40,082 bases of DNA, taken from positions 1-40,082 of the forward strand of contig JAKCDU010000030.1 in assembly GCA_021838445.1 (NCBI GenBank), in the 5' to 3' direction. A program made the translations under genes and the position numbers. This document shows, piece after piece, positions 1 through 8,081 of this stretch. Source of the DNA: Actinomycetes bacterium. GTDB taxonomy: Bacteria > Actinomycetota > Acidimicrobiia > Acidimicrobiales > Palsa-688. The notes beneath the pieces were generated by a model. The model ran no database searches. It was not told where the DNA came from and saw nothing but the letters and a program-made list of their open reading frames with translations. Numbering within the stretch: the first letter of the stretch is position 1; each line of letters begins with the position of its first letter.

Positions 1-176
1 CACACCAGGGTGTAGACCGTCGTGCCCGTGCCCGTGCCCGTGCCCGTGCCCGTGCCCGTGCCCGTTAGGGCCAGGTCGGACCCGGCTTTCGCTGGGGCGG
101 CGGCGGCCGGTGGAATCGTCTGCGGTCGGGAGGGTCGTGGCGGCGACCGTGGACTGTCGAGTACCGACGTGACCAT
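1..176 (-). CDS. Partial Pro/Ala-rich protein with a Gly-Thr repeat, cut by the window edge
   Basis: On the minus strand an ATG at 176 opens a frame that stays open to base 1, about 58 residues. The visible part is Pro/Arg/Ala-rich (begins MVTSVLDSPRSPP), then reads SDLALTG, a run of alternating Gly-Thr coded by a hexamer repeat, and TTVYTLV. A weak purine-rich stretch (aaggggg) lies about 8 bases before the ATG. The LALTG followed by a segment turning hydrophobic is reminiscent of LPxTG-like C-terminal anchors of secreted actinobacterial proteins, but no signal peptide is visible and the C-terminus is outside the window. It lies downstream of the aldo/keto reductase on the same strand. I do not recognise the family. 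The frame could be non-coding, although the in-frame Gly-Thr run argues mildly for a real protein. Confidence 0.3.
   Translation of the reverse strand, partial: MVTSVLDSPRSPPRPSRPQTIPPAAAAPAKAGSDLALTGTGTGTGTGTGTGTTVYTLV
21..65. repeat. Hexamer tandem repeat (CGTGCC), about 7.5 copies
   Basis: Perfect uninterrupted CGTGCC units, read directly. On the minus strand, in the frame of the partial gene, they encode Gly-Thr dipeptides. A multiple of three keeps the frame open whatever the copy number, so length variation between strains would be tolerated. Confidence 0.9.
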
Positions 177-282
177 CGGACGGCCCCCTTCGTGATGCGC
201 GGATGCTGCTCTACCAATCCGACCCTACGGCGCGAAAAGGCCCGCCCGGCAGGGTCATAAGTACCTTTGCGGCGGTAGCCGG

Positions 283-1308
283 TCAGTTGCTGCTCGAGCT
301 ACTCCACAAGTTGATTCCCGAGTCGGTGGCGTGGCGGTCGATCTCGGCCAGCTCGGCGGCGTCGAAGTCGAGGCGGTCGAGAGCGGCCACGTTCTCCTCC
401 AGCTGCTCGACCGAACTGGCGCCGATCAAGGTGGAGGTGACCCTCGGGTCCCGCAGGGTCCAGGCCAGGGCCATCTGCGACAGCTTCTGCCCCCGGGCCT
501 CGGCGATCCCGGCCAGGGCGCGGACCTTGGCCAGGGTGTCGTCGGAGAGCATGTCCTCTTTGAGCGACCCGTTGCGGCTGGCGCGCGAGCCTTCCGGCAC
601 GCCGTGGAGGTAGCGGTCGGTGAGCAGTCCCTGGGCGAGGGGGGAGAAGACGATGCAGCCCGCACCTTCGGCGTCGAGGGCGTCGAGCAGTTCGGGTTCG
701 ATCCAACGGTTGAGCATCGAGTACGACGGCTGGTGGATCAGGAGCGGGGTGCCCATGGCCGAGAGCAGTCCGGCCGCCTCGGTGGTGCGGGCCGCCGAGT
801 ACGACGAGATGCCGGCGTAGAGGGCCTTGCCCTGGCGGACCGCGGTGTCGAGGGCGCCCATGGTCTCCTCCAGCGGTGTGTCGGGGTCGAAGCGGTGGGA
901 GTAGAAGATGTCCACGTAGTCGAGTCCCATCCGCCGCAGGCTCTGGTCGAGGCTGGCCAGCAGGTACTTGCGCGATCCCCACTCGCCGTAGGGGCCCGGC
1001 CACATGTCGTACCCGGCCTTGGTGGAGATGACCATCTCGTCGCGGTAGGGGGCCAGGCCGGAGGCCAGCACCCGGCCGAAGACCTCCTCGGCCGACCCGT
1101 AGGGCGGCCCGTAGTTATTGGCCAGGTCGAAATGGGTGATGCCCATATCGAACGCTCGTAAGAGGATGGCTCTCGACACGTCGAGCGGCCGGCTCCAACC
1201 GAAGTTCTGCCACAGCCCCAGGGAGATGGCCGGCAGCTTGAGGCCGCGGCGGCCGCAGCGCCGGTAGGGCATCGACTCGTAACGGGATCCTGAGGCGTTC
1301 CAGGGCAT
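283..1308 (-). CDS. Aldo/keto reductase, YghZ/L-glyceraldehyde-3-phosphate reductase-like
   Basis: A 341-residue NADPH-dependent aldo/keto reductase, predicted to be a cytoplasmic TIM barrel that reduces small aldehydes or ketones. The catalytic tetrad is visible as D61 and Y66 (in DLANNYGPPYGSAEEVFGR), K97 (STKAGYD) and H138 (FYSHRFD). The N-terminal MPYRRCGRRGLKLPAISLGLW and the DMWPGPYGEWGSRKYL stretch are typical of the YghZ/AKR14-like subgroup, and the length is normal for it. The C-terminal IGASSVEQLEENVAAL is the usual cofactor-phosphate region. The ATG at 1308 has an AGGAG sequence 5 bases upstream. It follows the broken 2-oxoglutarate oxygenase by 27 bases and probably shares its transcript with that gene and the LacI regulator. 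The true substrate is unknown; a sugar- or nucleoside-derived aldehyde is an inference from the neighbours. Confidence 0.9.
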   Translation of the reverse strand: MPWNASGSRYESMPYRRCGRRGLKLPAISLGLWQNFGWSRPLDVSRAILLRAFDMGITHFDLANNYGPPYGSAEEVFGRVLASGLAPYRDEMVISTKAGYDMWPGPYGEWGSRKYLLASLDQSLRRMGLDYVDIFYSHRFDPDTPLEETMGALDTAVRQGKALYAGISSYSAARTTEAAGLLSAMGTPLLIHQPSYSMLNRWIEPELLDALDAEGAGCIVFSPLAQGLLTDRYLHGVPEGSRASRNGSLKEDMLSDDTLAKVRALAGIAEARGQKLSQMALAWTLRDPRVTSTLIGASSVEQLEENVAALDRLDFDAAELAEIDRHATDSGINLWSSSSSN

Positions 1309-1335
1309 TCGGGCTCCTAGGTATAGAGGGCGGTT

Positions 1336-2222
1336 TCAGGTGGTAGGACGGGGAGGTCCACCGGGGGTTCGTTCTTCGGCTCCGATCTCGATACCCCGAA
1401 TGGCCCGGAGACGATCGCGCAGCAGCTCGAAGGCGGTCGTGTCGCCGACGCCCACGTCGTCGGCGGCGTGGAGGAACAAAGGGGTGGACACCCGGGACCG
1501 GGCCGCCTCGGCGCCTTCGGGAAGCACCACCCGGTGGGTGGTCGAGGGGTAGAAGCCGCCGGTCGCCCGGCTGAGCATGTCGCCGCTGTTCACCACCAGG
1601 CTCCCGGGGTCGCACGGCACGTCGCGCCAGGCACCGGACAGGTCGAGGACCTGCAGGCCGGGTCGGTCGGCGGCCGGCAGGACGGTCAGCAGGTTGATGT
1701 CCTCGTGGGCCGCAGCCGCATCGCTCCGGGCGGCGGAGGGGAGAGCACCGGCGGGTAGTGCAGGATGCGCAGCAGGGTGCGGCGAGACCCGGCCAGCATC
1801 CGACCGAGGGGCATGGACAGCTGAGCGGTCACCTCGGGCGGGGTCACCCGGTCCAGCCATCCGAGCAGAGTGGTGGCCACCGCTGTCGCTTCTCGGTGCA
1901 GCCGGGCCGCCGACCGGGTCGGTCCTTCCGGCTGAATCCCCCACGGGTACCAGTGGAAGTACTCCTTCAGGTCCTTGGCGGCCGCCCCCACGGCGGTCTC
2001 GGAGACCTCCAGGGGGTGGTACCCGTCCTGGCGCCCGGCGGCGGGGAGGTAGCGGTACTTCTCCGCGCCGGCGAACCAGGCCAGCCATTCCCGTTGGACC
2101 CGGGCAATCGCCTCGGGGGCGATGGGATGGGATACCACTACGGCGAAGCCGGTGGTCCGCAGCGACTCGGCGAGGGCTTCGGCTGCGTCGGGGGATCGGT
2201 AGTCCACGGTGCGAAGGGTCAC
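1336..2222 (-). pseudogene. 2-oxoglutarate/Fe(II) oxygenase (isopenicillin-N-synthase-like), single-base frameshift
   Basis: The reading frame starts at a GTG (2222) whose GTGA overlaps the LacI stop, with AGGAGG 3 bases before it. The first ~170 residues (VDYRSPDAAEALAESLRTTG ... LLRILHYPP) are the N-terminal half of an IPNS-like oxygenase. The frame is then lost near 1717 and continues one frame over as AAAHEDINLLTVLPAADRPG, with the HxD iron ligands, then NSGDMLSRATGG and STTHRVV carrying the distal His. Adding one G in the minus-strand run near 1716-1718 would restore a contiguous protein of about 295 residues with GAMRAAAHEDIN across the join, normal for the family. All iron-ligand motifs are intact, so the break is recent or a sequencing error. 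It lies between the LacI regulator and the reductase and is probably co-transcribed with them. Substrate unknown. Confidence 0.8.
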
Positions 2223-3286
2223 GGGCCTCCTGCTGTTCCTCGGGGCGGCGGGGTGCGCCGCTTGGCCCGAACCACCGGGTCGGGGCAGCCGCAGGACCCC
2301 CGGGTCAGGAGCTCCACTGGGAACACCACCCGCTCGGGGGGTCCGTCGAGGAGGAGATCGACGGCTTTGGCGGCCATCTGGTCGACGGGCTGGACCACCG
2401 AGCTCAGACCCGGCACCGAGAAAGCCGCCTGGGAGATGCCGTCGAAGGACACCACCGCCACGTCGTCGGGCACCTGCCGGCCGGTGTCCACCGCCGCCCG
2501 CAGTACCCCGAAGGCCTGCTCGTCGGTGGTGACGAACACCGCCGAGGGGGGACGGGCCCGGTTCAGGAGCCGGACGGCCGCCTCGTAGCCGGCTCCCCGG
2601 TCGATACTGGCGTGCACCACCGGGCAGGAACCGCGCCCCAGTCCCATCTCTGCCACCGCCGTGCTCCAGCCCTTCTCCCGTTCGGCGGTCGGCCACAGCG
2701 GCGGGGGCCCGGAAATGCAGGCGATTCGGCGGTGGCCGTGGCCGGCGAGGTGCATGGTCGCTTCGGCCGCCCCCCCGACGTTGTCGACGGTGACGGTGGC
2801 GGCCCGCAACCCGCCGACCGGGCGGTCGAGGGCTACCACCGGTACGCCGCTTCGGTTCAGTTCCCTGACCGTGGCCGCCCCCGGTCCCACCGCCAGCAGT
2901 ATGAGGCCGTCGACGCGCCGGTCGAGGAGCTGCTCGATCAGCACCTGCTCGCGCTGGCGGTCCACCGCGCTGTTGGCCAGCAGCACGGTGTGGTCGCGCG
3001 CCGAGGCGGCCGCCTCCACCGCCCGGGCCACGTCGCTCATGAACGGGTTGGTGATGTCGGCGACCACCAGCCCCACCGTCTCGGTGCGCCGGGCGGCCAG
3101 CGCCCGGGCGATGCGGTCGGGGCGGTAGCCGAGCTGGTTCACCGCGCCGAGCACCCGGGCTCGGGTCGCTGCAGCGACCGGCCGGGGGCCGTCGTTGACC
3201 ACGTAGCTGACGACCGCCGTCGACGTGCCGGCCAGACGGGCCACGTCGGCGCGTGTCGGTCCGCGACCCTGTCGGCGGGCTGTCAT
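2219..3286 (-). CDS. LacI-family transcriptional regulator
   Basis: A 355-residue cytoplasmic DNA-binding repressor. Residues ~10-60 form the LacI helix-turn-helix and hinge (TRADVARLAGTSTAVVSYVV ... VNQLGYRPDRIARALAARRT). The rest is a periplasmic-binding-protein-like sensor domain (VGLVVADITNPFMSDVARAV, DGLILLAVGPGAATVRELN, AVFVTTDEQAFGVLRAA, VSFDGISQAAFSVPGLSSV). Length is normal. ATG at 3286; the stop TGA overlaps the GTG of the oxygenase (GTGA), which suggests translational coupling. The gene faces the nucleoside hydrolase across 65 bases and heads the operon with the oxygenase and reductase, so it most likely regulates both directions in response to a nucleoside or sugar ligand. That ligand is an inference. 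I found no convincing LacI-type palindrome with a central CG in the gap. Confidence 0.93.
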   Translation of the reverse strand: MTARRQGRGPTRADVARLAGTSTAVVSYVVNDGPRPVAAATRARVLGAVNQLGYRPDRIARALAARRTETVGLVVADITNPFMSDVARAVEAAASARDHTVLLANSAVDRQREQVLIEQLLDRRVDGLILLAVGPGAATVRELNRSGVPVVALDRPVGGLRAATVTVDNVGGAAEATMHLAGHGHRRIACISGPPPLWPTAEREKGWSTAVAEMGLGRGSCPVVHASIDRGAGYEAAVRLLNRARPPSAVFVTTDEQAFGVLRAAVDTGRQVPDDVAVVSFDGISQAAFSVPGLSSVVQPVDQMAAKAVDLLLDGPPERVVFPVELLTRGSCGCPDPVVRAKRRTPPPRGTAGGP

Positions 3287-3351
3287 GATTCACCCCTACG
3301 GGATTCATCACGTCCGGAACCACCCCGGGCGGGTCGTCGGCAGGAGGTCAG

Positions 3352-4305
3352 GTGGCGCAGCACAAGCTCATCCTCGATGGTGATTACGGCATTGACGACT
3401 CCATCGCCGCCCTGTACCTCTGCCGCCGGTCGGATGTGGAGATCCTGGCCGTCGGCTCGGTGCACGGCAACGCGACCGCGGCCGCCGCGGCCCGCAACGC
3501 CATATCGGTGCTCGACCTCGGAGGGCGCCCCGACGTTCCCGTCGCGGTCGGTGCCGGCCGGCCGATGGCCCAGGCGGTCAGCATCAGCTCCATGGTCCAC
3601 GGCGACGACGGCCTCGGCGGGGTGGCCCCGTCTCCGCCGCCCGACCGCGAGCCGGTTCCCACTCCCGCCGCGGTGCAGCTGATCGAGACGGTCCGCTCCC
3701 ACCCAGGGGAGTGCACCGTGGTGGCCACCGGTCCGCTCACCAACCTGGCGCTGGCTGTCCTGCTCGACCCGGATGTGCCCTCCCTGGTCGCCAAGGTGGT
3801 CATCATGGGTGGCACCGTCGACCATCCCGGAAATGTAGGCCCTTACGCCGAGGCCAACATCGCCCACGACCCCGAAGCCGCCCAACTGGTCCTCGGTGCC
3901 GACTGGCCGGTGACCCAGGTCGGCCTCGACGTCACCATGCCCACCTGGCTCGGCCCCGCCGAACTGGCTCGGGTGGAGGCCTCCACTACGCCCACCGGAC
4001 GGTTCGTGTGGGGGATTCTGCAGCACTACCTGGCCTTCTACGCCGCCCGCCACGGCCGTCACGGCTGCCCGGTCCACGACCCGAGCGCCGCCCTCGTAGC
4101 TCTCGACCCGTCCCTTGCCCAGTGGTTCGAGGCGCCCGTGGACGTCGAGCTGCGCTCGCTGCGCAACCGGGGCATGCTCGTGATCGACCGGCGGGAGCTC
4201 GCCGCGTCGGAGCGGACCGAGGAGCGCCCCCCGGTGAAGATCGTCATCGCCCTCGACTCGAGGAGGCTGATCGACATCCTCCTCGACGGCCTGCTCGGCG
4301 ACTGA
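3352..4305 (+). CDS. Nucleoside hydrolase (inosine/uridine-preferring type)
   Basis: A 317-residue enzyme that splits the N-glycosidic bond of nucleosides to give base and ribose. The calcium-binding signature is visible near the N-terminus as DGDYGIDDS (residues 9-17, with D9, D11, D15 and D16), slightly different from the usual DTDPGIDDA. VVATGPLTNLAL and VVIMGGTVDHPGNVGPYAEANIAHDPEAA are the central family motifs, and HDP (D243) supplies the last calcium ligand. GTG start at 3352 with AGGAGG four bases upstream. It is transcribed divergently from the LacI regulator and followed by a decayed xanthine-dehydrogenase-like gene, which supports a role in purine or nucleoside salvage or breakdown. 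Substrate preference cannot be read from the sequence. Confidence 0.93.
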   Translation: MAQHKLILDGDYGIDDSIAALYLCRRSDVEILAVGSVHGNATAAAAARNAISVLDLGGRPDVPVAVGAGRPMAQAVSISSMVHGDDGLGGVAPSPPPDREPVPTPAAVQLIETVRSHPGECTVVATGPLTNLALAVLLDPDVPSLVAKVVIMGGTVDHPGNVGPYAEANIAHDPEAAQLVLGADWPVTQVGLDVTMPTWLGPAELARVEASTTPTGRFVWGILQHYLAFYAARHGRHGCPVHDPSAALVALDPSLAQWFEAPVDVELRSLRNRGMLVIDRRELAASERTEERPPVKIVIALDSRRLIDILLDGLLGD

Positions 4306-4367
4306 CCCGCAGATTCCGCCACCCAACCCCACCCGGGGCCCCAGCGTCCCGCTCGGGCCCCGCTCGG

Positions 4368-4420
4368 CTGCCGCCGGGCCCCTGCCGCCCTGCCGCCGGG
4401 CCCCTGCCGCCCTGCCGCCG
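4368..4420. repeat. 22-bp direct repeat, two full copies plus a partial
   Basis: Two identical 22-base units (4368-4389 and 4390-4411, each starting ctgccgccgggccc) and the first 9 bases of a third, in the 214-base gap between the nucleoside hydrolase stop and the molybdenum-hydroxylase remnant. Nothing else is seen in that gap. The repeat sits where the missing front of the remnant should be and could mark the deletion scar. Confidence 0.8.
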
Positions 4421-4519
4421 CCCGTGGCGAGGCGGGACTCACGGCCCGACCCGTCCGAGCAGATCCCGCCGCTCCCTTTCGGCTCTGTCCAGGATATCCG
4501 GCAGCGATTGTGTCAGTAG

Positions 4520-5387
4520 ATGGCTGCCGCTGACGACATGGCGGACTGCGCCACCGTGCGCAGCGCCGCCGCCGAGGTCGGTCAGGGATGGGTGGCGCTG
4601 GCCCAGCAGATCGCCCGCAGCCTGATCGGGGTGGAGCGCGTCTTGGTGGCACCCGCCGACACCCTCGGCGGATCGGCCGGGTCGTCGTCGGCCAGCCGGC
4701 AGTCATGGATGTCCGGCGGGGCGGTGGCCGCCGCGGCCGAGGCGGTACGCCAACGGCTGGTCCAGAGCCTGTCGCGGATCACCGGTGTCGACGCCGGCTC
4801 GCTCGACGTGAGGGGCGGGATCGTGACCGGACCCGGGTGGCGCCAGCCGTTGAGCGCTCTGGCGGCCGACCTGTGGATCGAGGAGACCGCCGTGTTCCGC
4901 CATCGGCCGACCGTGCCGCTCGACGGCCAAGGGCAGGGCGACGCCCACGTCTCGTACGTGTGCGCCGCCCCACCGCGCTGTCGTGGACGTCGACGTCGAG
5001 CTCGGCCTGGTCAAGGTGGTCAGGATCGATACCGCCCAGGACGTCGGCCGGGTCCTCAACCCGCTGTCGGTGCAGGGTCAGATCGAGGGAGGGATCGCCC
5101 AGGGCGTAGGGCTGGCGGTCATGGAGGAACTGATCCTCGACGGGGGACGGATACGCAATCCGTCGTTCACCGACTACCTGATCCCCACCGCCCTCGACAT
5201 GCCCGAGGTCCGCTACCGCCTCATCGAAGAGCCCGAACCCGGCGCCCCTTTCGGGGCCAAAGGGGTGGGGGAGGCGCCCACCATCTCCTCCACTGCGGCG
5301 GTGGCCGCGGCCATACGCCAGGCCACCGGACTGGCCCTGTCGCGGGTGCCCATCCGCCCCGAGGACATCGCCCTGGCTGACCGCTGA
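4520..5387 (+). pseudogene. Remnant of a molybdenum hydroxylase large subunit (xanthine dehydrogenase/CoxL type)
   Basis: Only the last ~290 residues of a subunit normally about 750 long are present. The first frame carries AAAEVGQGWVALAQQIARSL and a DTLGG...SSSASRQSWMSGGAVAAAAEAVRQ stretch typical of the molybdopterin-binding domain. It then slips near 4968-4971, where one extra C in a CCCC run changes HVSYVCAAHRAVVDVDVE into an arginine-rich frame. The second frame resumes at 4983 as DVDVELGLVKVVRIDTAQDVGRVLNPLSVQGQIEGG and ends with PGAPFGAKGVGEAPTISS, including the conserved Glu of GVGEA. The N-terminal two-thirds and the small iron-sulfur and FAD subunits are absent nearby. It is therefore truncated and frameshifted and cannot make an active enzyme. 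Its place after the nucleoside hydrolase suggests a former purine (hypoxanthine/xanthine) oxidation role, an inference. Confidence 0.85.
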
Positions 5388-5441
5388 CGCGCTCCCGCCT
5401 CTCAGGGCATCAAGCCCTCCGAGCCTCAGACCCGCCCCCGG

Positions 5442-5480
5442 AGCATCAGGACGTCAGAGCATCAGGACGTCAGAGCATCA
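5442..5480. repeat. 16-bp direct repeat (AGCATCAGGACGTCAG), 2.4 copies
   Basis: Two perfect copies (5442-5457, 5458-5473) and a 7-base partial copy. The array runs over the stop codon and last residues of the minus-strand SDR gene. The ATCAGGACGTCAGAGC lattice contains the ACGT dyad but is not a convincing operator or terminator. Confidence 0.85.
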
Positions 5481-6252
5481 CTTCGCCGCCGTTGACGTTG
5501 AGCTCGGCGCCGGTGATGACCTTGGCCAGGTCCGAGGCCAGGAACGCCACCGCGTTGGCGCAGTCGGCGTCATCGGGTACGAATCCGAGGGGGATGTCCC
5601 GGGTGATCTCGGCCATCACTTCCTCCCGGGAACGGCCCGCCGCCACGGCACCTTCGACGTAGCTCTCGACCGGCGGCCCCCACATCCAGCCCATGTAGGT
5701 GGTGTTGACCCGGATACCGTGGGGACCGAGCTCCTTGGCCAGCATCCGGGCCGCGACGGCCAGGGCGCCCTTCTCGATTGCGTACCCCGCCTGGGCCGGC
5801 AGGGGTTTCTTCTGGATCATCGAGTTGACGAACACGATGGACCCGCGACCGGCCTGTCGCATGGCCGGTACCACCGCCTGGGTGAGCTGGAGGGTACCGA
5901 ACACGGTGATCTCGAACGCCGCTCTCCAGTCGTCCAGGTCGGCGCTGTCGAACATGGCGAAGGGGGGCGGTACGTAGGCGCTGTTGACGAGCACGTCGAT
6001 GCGGCCGAACTCGGCGACGGTGGCCTCCACCAGCCGGGCCGTCTGCCCGGCATCGCTGATGTCGGTCGGGCACACCAGGGTCCGGGCCTGCGGCCACTCC
6101 TTCTTGATGTTGGCCTCGACCTCTCTCAGCTTGGACTCGGTGCGGGCGGCCAGGACCACGTGGCCTCCCTCGCGGGCGAACACGTAGGCCAACTCCTGGC
6201 CCAGGCCCGGCCCCACCCCGGAGATGATCGAAACCTTGTCCTCGAGCAGCAC
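5470..6252 (-). CDS. SDR-family NAD(P)-dependent oxidoreductase
   Basis: A 260-residue classical short-chain dehydrogenase. The cofactor motif GVGPGLG lies at residues 12-18, an Arg in AARTESKL after beta-2 favours NADP, and VNSA is at ~89-92. The catalytic Ser (S144 in FVNSMIQKK) and the YxxxK pair (Y157/K161 in GYAIEKGAL) are in place. The C-terminus (FLASDLAKVITGAELNVNGGEVML) is the common ending of FabG-like SDRs. GTG start at 6252, preceded by a G-rich stretch (aaggggggcgg). It stands alone, convergent with the molybdenum-hydroxylase remnant and upstream of the NTF2-like gene on the same strand. The substrate is not recognisable; a hydroxy-lipid, steroid or CoA ester would be typical for this lineage. 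Confidence 0.92.
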   Translation of the reverse strand: MLLEDKVSIISGVGPGLGQELAYVFAREGGHVVLAARTESKLREVEANIKKEWPQARTLVCPTDISDAGQTARLVEATVAEFGRIDVLVNSAYVPPPFAMFDSADLDDWRAAFEITVFGTLQLTQAVVPAMRQAGRGSIVFVNSMIQKKPLPAQAGYAIEKGALAVAARMLAKELGPHGIRVNTTYMGWMWGPPVESYVEGAVAAGRSREEVMAEITRDIPLGFVPDDADCANAVAFLASDLAKVITGAELNVNGGEVML

Positions 6253-6340
6253 GCCCGCCCCCCTTGTCGTGGCGCGTCTGCCTTCGAGGCGCGCCGGCTA
6301 CACCGTAGGGTAGAGGGTGGCGCCGGCCGGGCGCCGGCGG

Positions 6341-6724
6341 TCAGCGCTGGCGGCTGCCGTCCCAGAACGAGCGCAGAGAGGCCAGCTTCCCATTGGGGGA
6401 GCGCTTGTAGATGTTGACCAGGTCCATGTCGAGGGTCCCGCCCGCACCGGTGATCTGGAAGTTGACCACGACCGCCACCTCGTCGCCGCCGGTGTAGGCC
6501 CGTTCGATGGTGTACTCGAAGTTCTCCACCCCGGAGATGACCGAGTCGTGGAACTTGGCTATGGCCTCGATGCCCTGGTGCCCCTGACCGGAGGGATCGG
6601 TGGGCGAGGGGCCGACCGGATCCTGCACCACGGCGTCGTCCTCGAAGAGGGCCAGCCAGCCGTCGCGGTCTCCGGCCTTGGTCAGGGCGAGCGAGGTCTC
6701 GGCCAGCTCGAGCGGTGTCTTCAC
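6341..6724 (-). CDS. NTF2/SnoaL-like small protein
   Basis: A 127-residue cone-shaped NTF2-fold protein related to SnoaL-like cyclases and ketosteroid isomerases. Visible signature: ETSLALTKAGDRDGWLALFE, DDAVVQDPVGPSP, IAKFHDSVI and YTGGDEVAVVVNFQI, then MDLVNIYKR and SLRSFWD. I chose the GTG at 6724 because GGAGG lies 6 bases before it; a longer form from 6799 would add 25 residues that do not look like the family. NTF2-fold proteins are often small-molecule isomerases or hydrolases, or only ligand binders, so a reaction cannot be assigned. It follows the MarP-like gene on the same strand after 97 bases. Confidence 0.8.
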   Translation of the reverse strand: MKTPLELAETSLALTKAGDRDGWLALFEDDAVVQDPVGPSPTDPSGQGHQGIEAIAKFHDSVISGVENFEYTIERAYTGGDEVAVVVNFQITGAGGTLDMDLVNIYKRSPNGKLASLRSFWDGSRQR

Positions 6725-6821
6725 AGGTTGCCTCCGGGGTTCGGCCTTGGTTGCCGATGGGCAGTCTGACAAATTCGCAAGCCCCGCGCCGGGTGCCACC
6801 CCCCCGGGTCGAGCGATCCGC

Positions 6822-8018
6822 TCAGGGAACGCACCCGCCCGTGCTCACCGGGGCGCCGGCCTGCCCGGCCGCGCTGACGGCGGCGGCGACGGCCCCCATG
6901 GACAGGGCGTAGCCGGTCTGGTCGGCGGTGGTGGAACTGGCGAACACCACGCCGATGACCGTCCCGGGGCTGAGACCGGAGGTGCCGACGGGCTCGCCGC
7001 TGGCCACCAGCGGTCCGCCGGAGTTGCCCGGTCGCACCTGCCCGTGTACCTCGTACACGTCCCGGGTGGTTATCCCGGTGCCGTAGATGTCGAGACCGGT
7101 GGCCTGGATCCGGGTGTTCACCGCGGCAGCCGTCGCCTGGAGGGGGCCGCCGAGGGGGTAGCCCATGATGGCCCCGGTGGTGCCGCGGGCCACCGGCTCG
7201 GCGCGGATGGGTAGCGGGGCGCCCGACAGGCCGTTCACCCTCAGGACCGCCACGTCGAGCTCGGGGTCGAACAGGACCACCGAGCCGGCATGACTACCCG
7301 ACCCGTCGATCACATCGGTGAGGGCCTCGCCGGCCACGACGTGGGCGTTGGTGACGACCAGTCCCGGTGCCGCCACGAAACCCGAACCCGTCTCCACCCT
7401 CCCGCAGGCCTGCCCGACGATCTCGACCGTCGACGCCTGGGCGGCCCGGAAGGCCGCCTGGATGGTCGCATCGGCGGGCAGGTTGGCGGCGGCGATGAGG
7501 CCGGGGGGCAGGTTGGCGAAGACCACCGGGTAGCCGCGGCTGGACAGGAACGACTCGACCCGGGCCAGGAACTGCGGGAGCGGGGGGAGGACGGCGGCGG
7601 TCGCCCGCACCACACGCGAGTCGTTTATGGCCCGGTTCAGAGCCGGGTAGGGGCTCACCGACAGCAGCGTGCCGAGCACCCATGTGGCCACGAGGGCGGT
7701 GGCCGTGCCCACCGCCACCCCGACGACCGCGTCGGCCGCGCCCAGGTGGTTCCGCTCGAGGGACGGGTGGAGCCGGTGCCCGACCCACTCACCCACGGCG
7801 CCCCCCGCGAAGGGGCACACGACGAGGACGAGGAGCGCCACCAGCGAACGTGCCGTTCCCGATGCCAGACCGGCCAGTGGCGGTACCAGCAGGCCGCCCG
7901 CCAGGAGCCCGATGACCAACCCGGCCAGCATGAGGGTCTGGGTGACCGCACCGAGCCCGAAACCCCGCCACGCGTAGACCACAGCTAGCGCGATGGCGAC
8001 CCAATCGAACCAGGTCAC
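6822..8018 (-). CDS. MarP-like membrane-anchored serine protease (CvpA-type N-terminus plus trypsin-like domain)
   Basis: A 398-residue protein with four hydrophobic segments in the first ~125 residues (beginning MTWFDWVAIALAVVYAWRGF, CvpA/colicin-V-like) and an extracytoplasmic chymotrypsin-fold protease. The catalytic triad is visible: H226 (VVTNAHVVAG), D255 (DPELDVAVLR) and S333 (VRPGNSGGPLV). The arrangement and length match the MarP family (Mycobacterium Rv3671c), which protects the cell against acid and oxidative stress by cleaving envelope substrates. A redox-controlled disulfide near the active site is known in MarP; here C205 (GQACGRVETGSG) and the C-terminal Cys (STGGCVP) are candidates, an inference. 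It is encoded between the ferritin-like lipoprotein and the NTF2-like gene on the same strand. Confidence 0.92.
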   Translation of the reverse strand: MTWFDWVAIALAVVYAWRGFGLGAVTQTLMLAGLVIGLLAGGLLVPPLAGLASGTARSLVALLVLVVCPFAGGAVGEWVGHRLHPSLERNHLGAADAVVGVAVGTATALVATWVLGTLLSVSPYPALNRAINDSRVVRATAAVLPPLPQFLARVESFLSSRGYPVVFANLPPGLIAAANLPADATIQAAFRAAQASTVEIVGQACGRVETGSGFVAAPGLVVTNAHVVAGEALTDVIDGSGSHAGSVVLFDPELDVAVLRVNGLSGAPLPIRAEPVARGTTGAIMGYPLGGPLQATAAAVNTRIQATGLDIYGTGITTRDVYEVHGQVRPGNSGGPLVASGEPVGTSGLSPGTVIGVVFASSTTADQTGYALSMGAVAAAVSAAGQAGAPVSTGGCVP

Positions 8019-8081
8019 CGGCGGCCAGCCCGCCCGCCACGTCTGGGTCGCGGTTCGTGGCGGTGGACCTCGGCCCGGGCC

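Noticed and set aside
3287-3351. A LacI operator between the LacI and nucleoside hydrolase genes
   Set aside because: Only GATTC direct repeats and a weak CCC/GGG pair are present, not the CG-centred palindrome of the family; cannot be supported.
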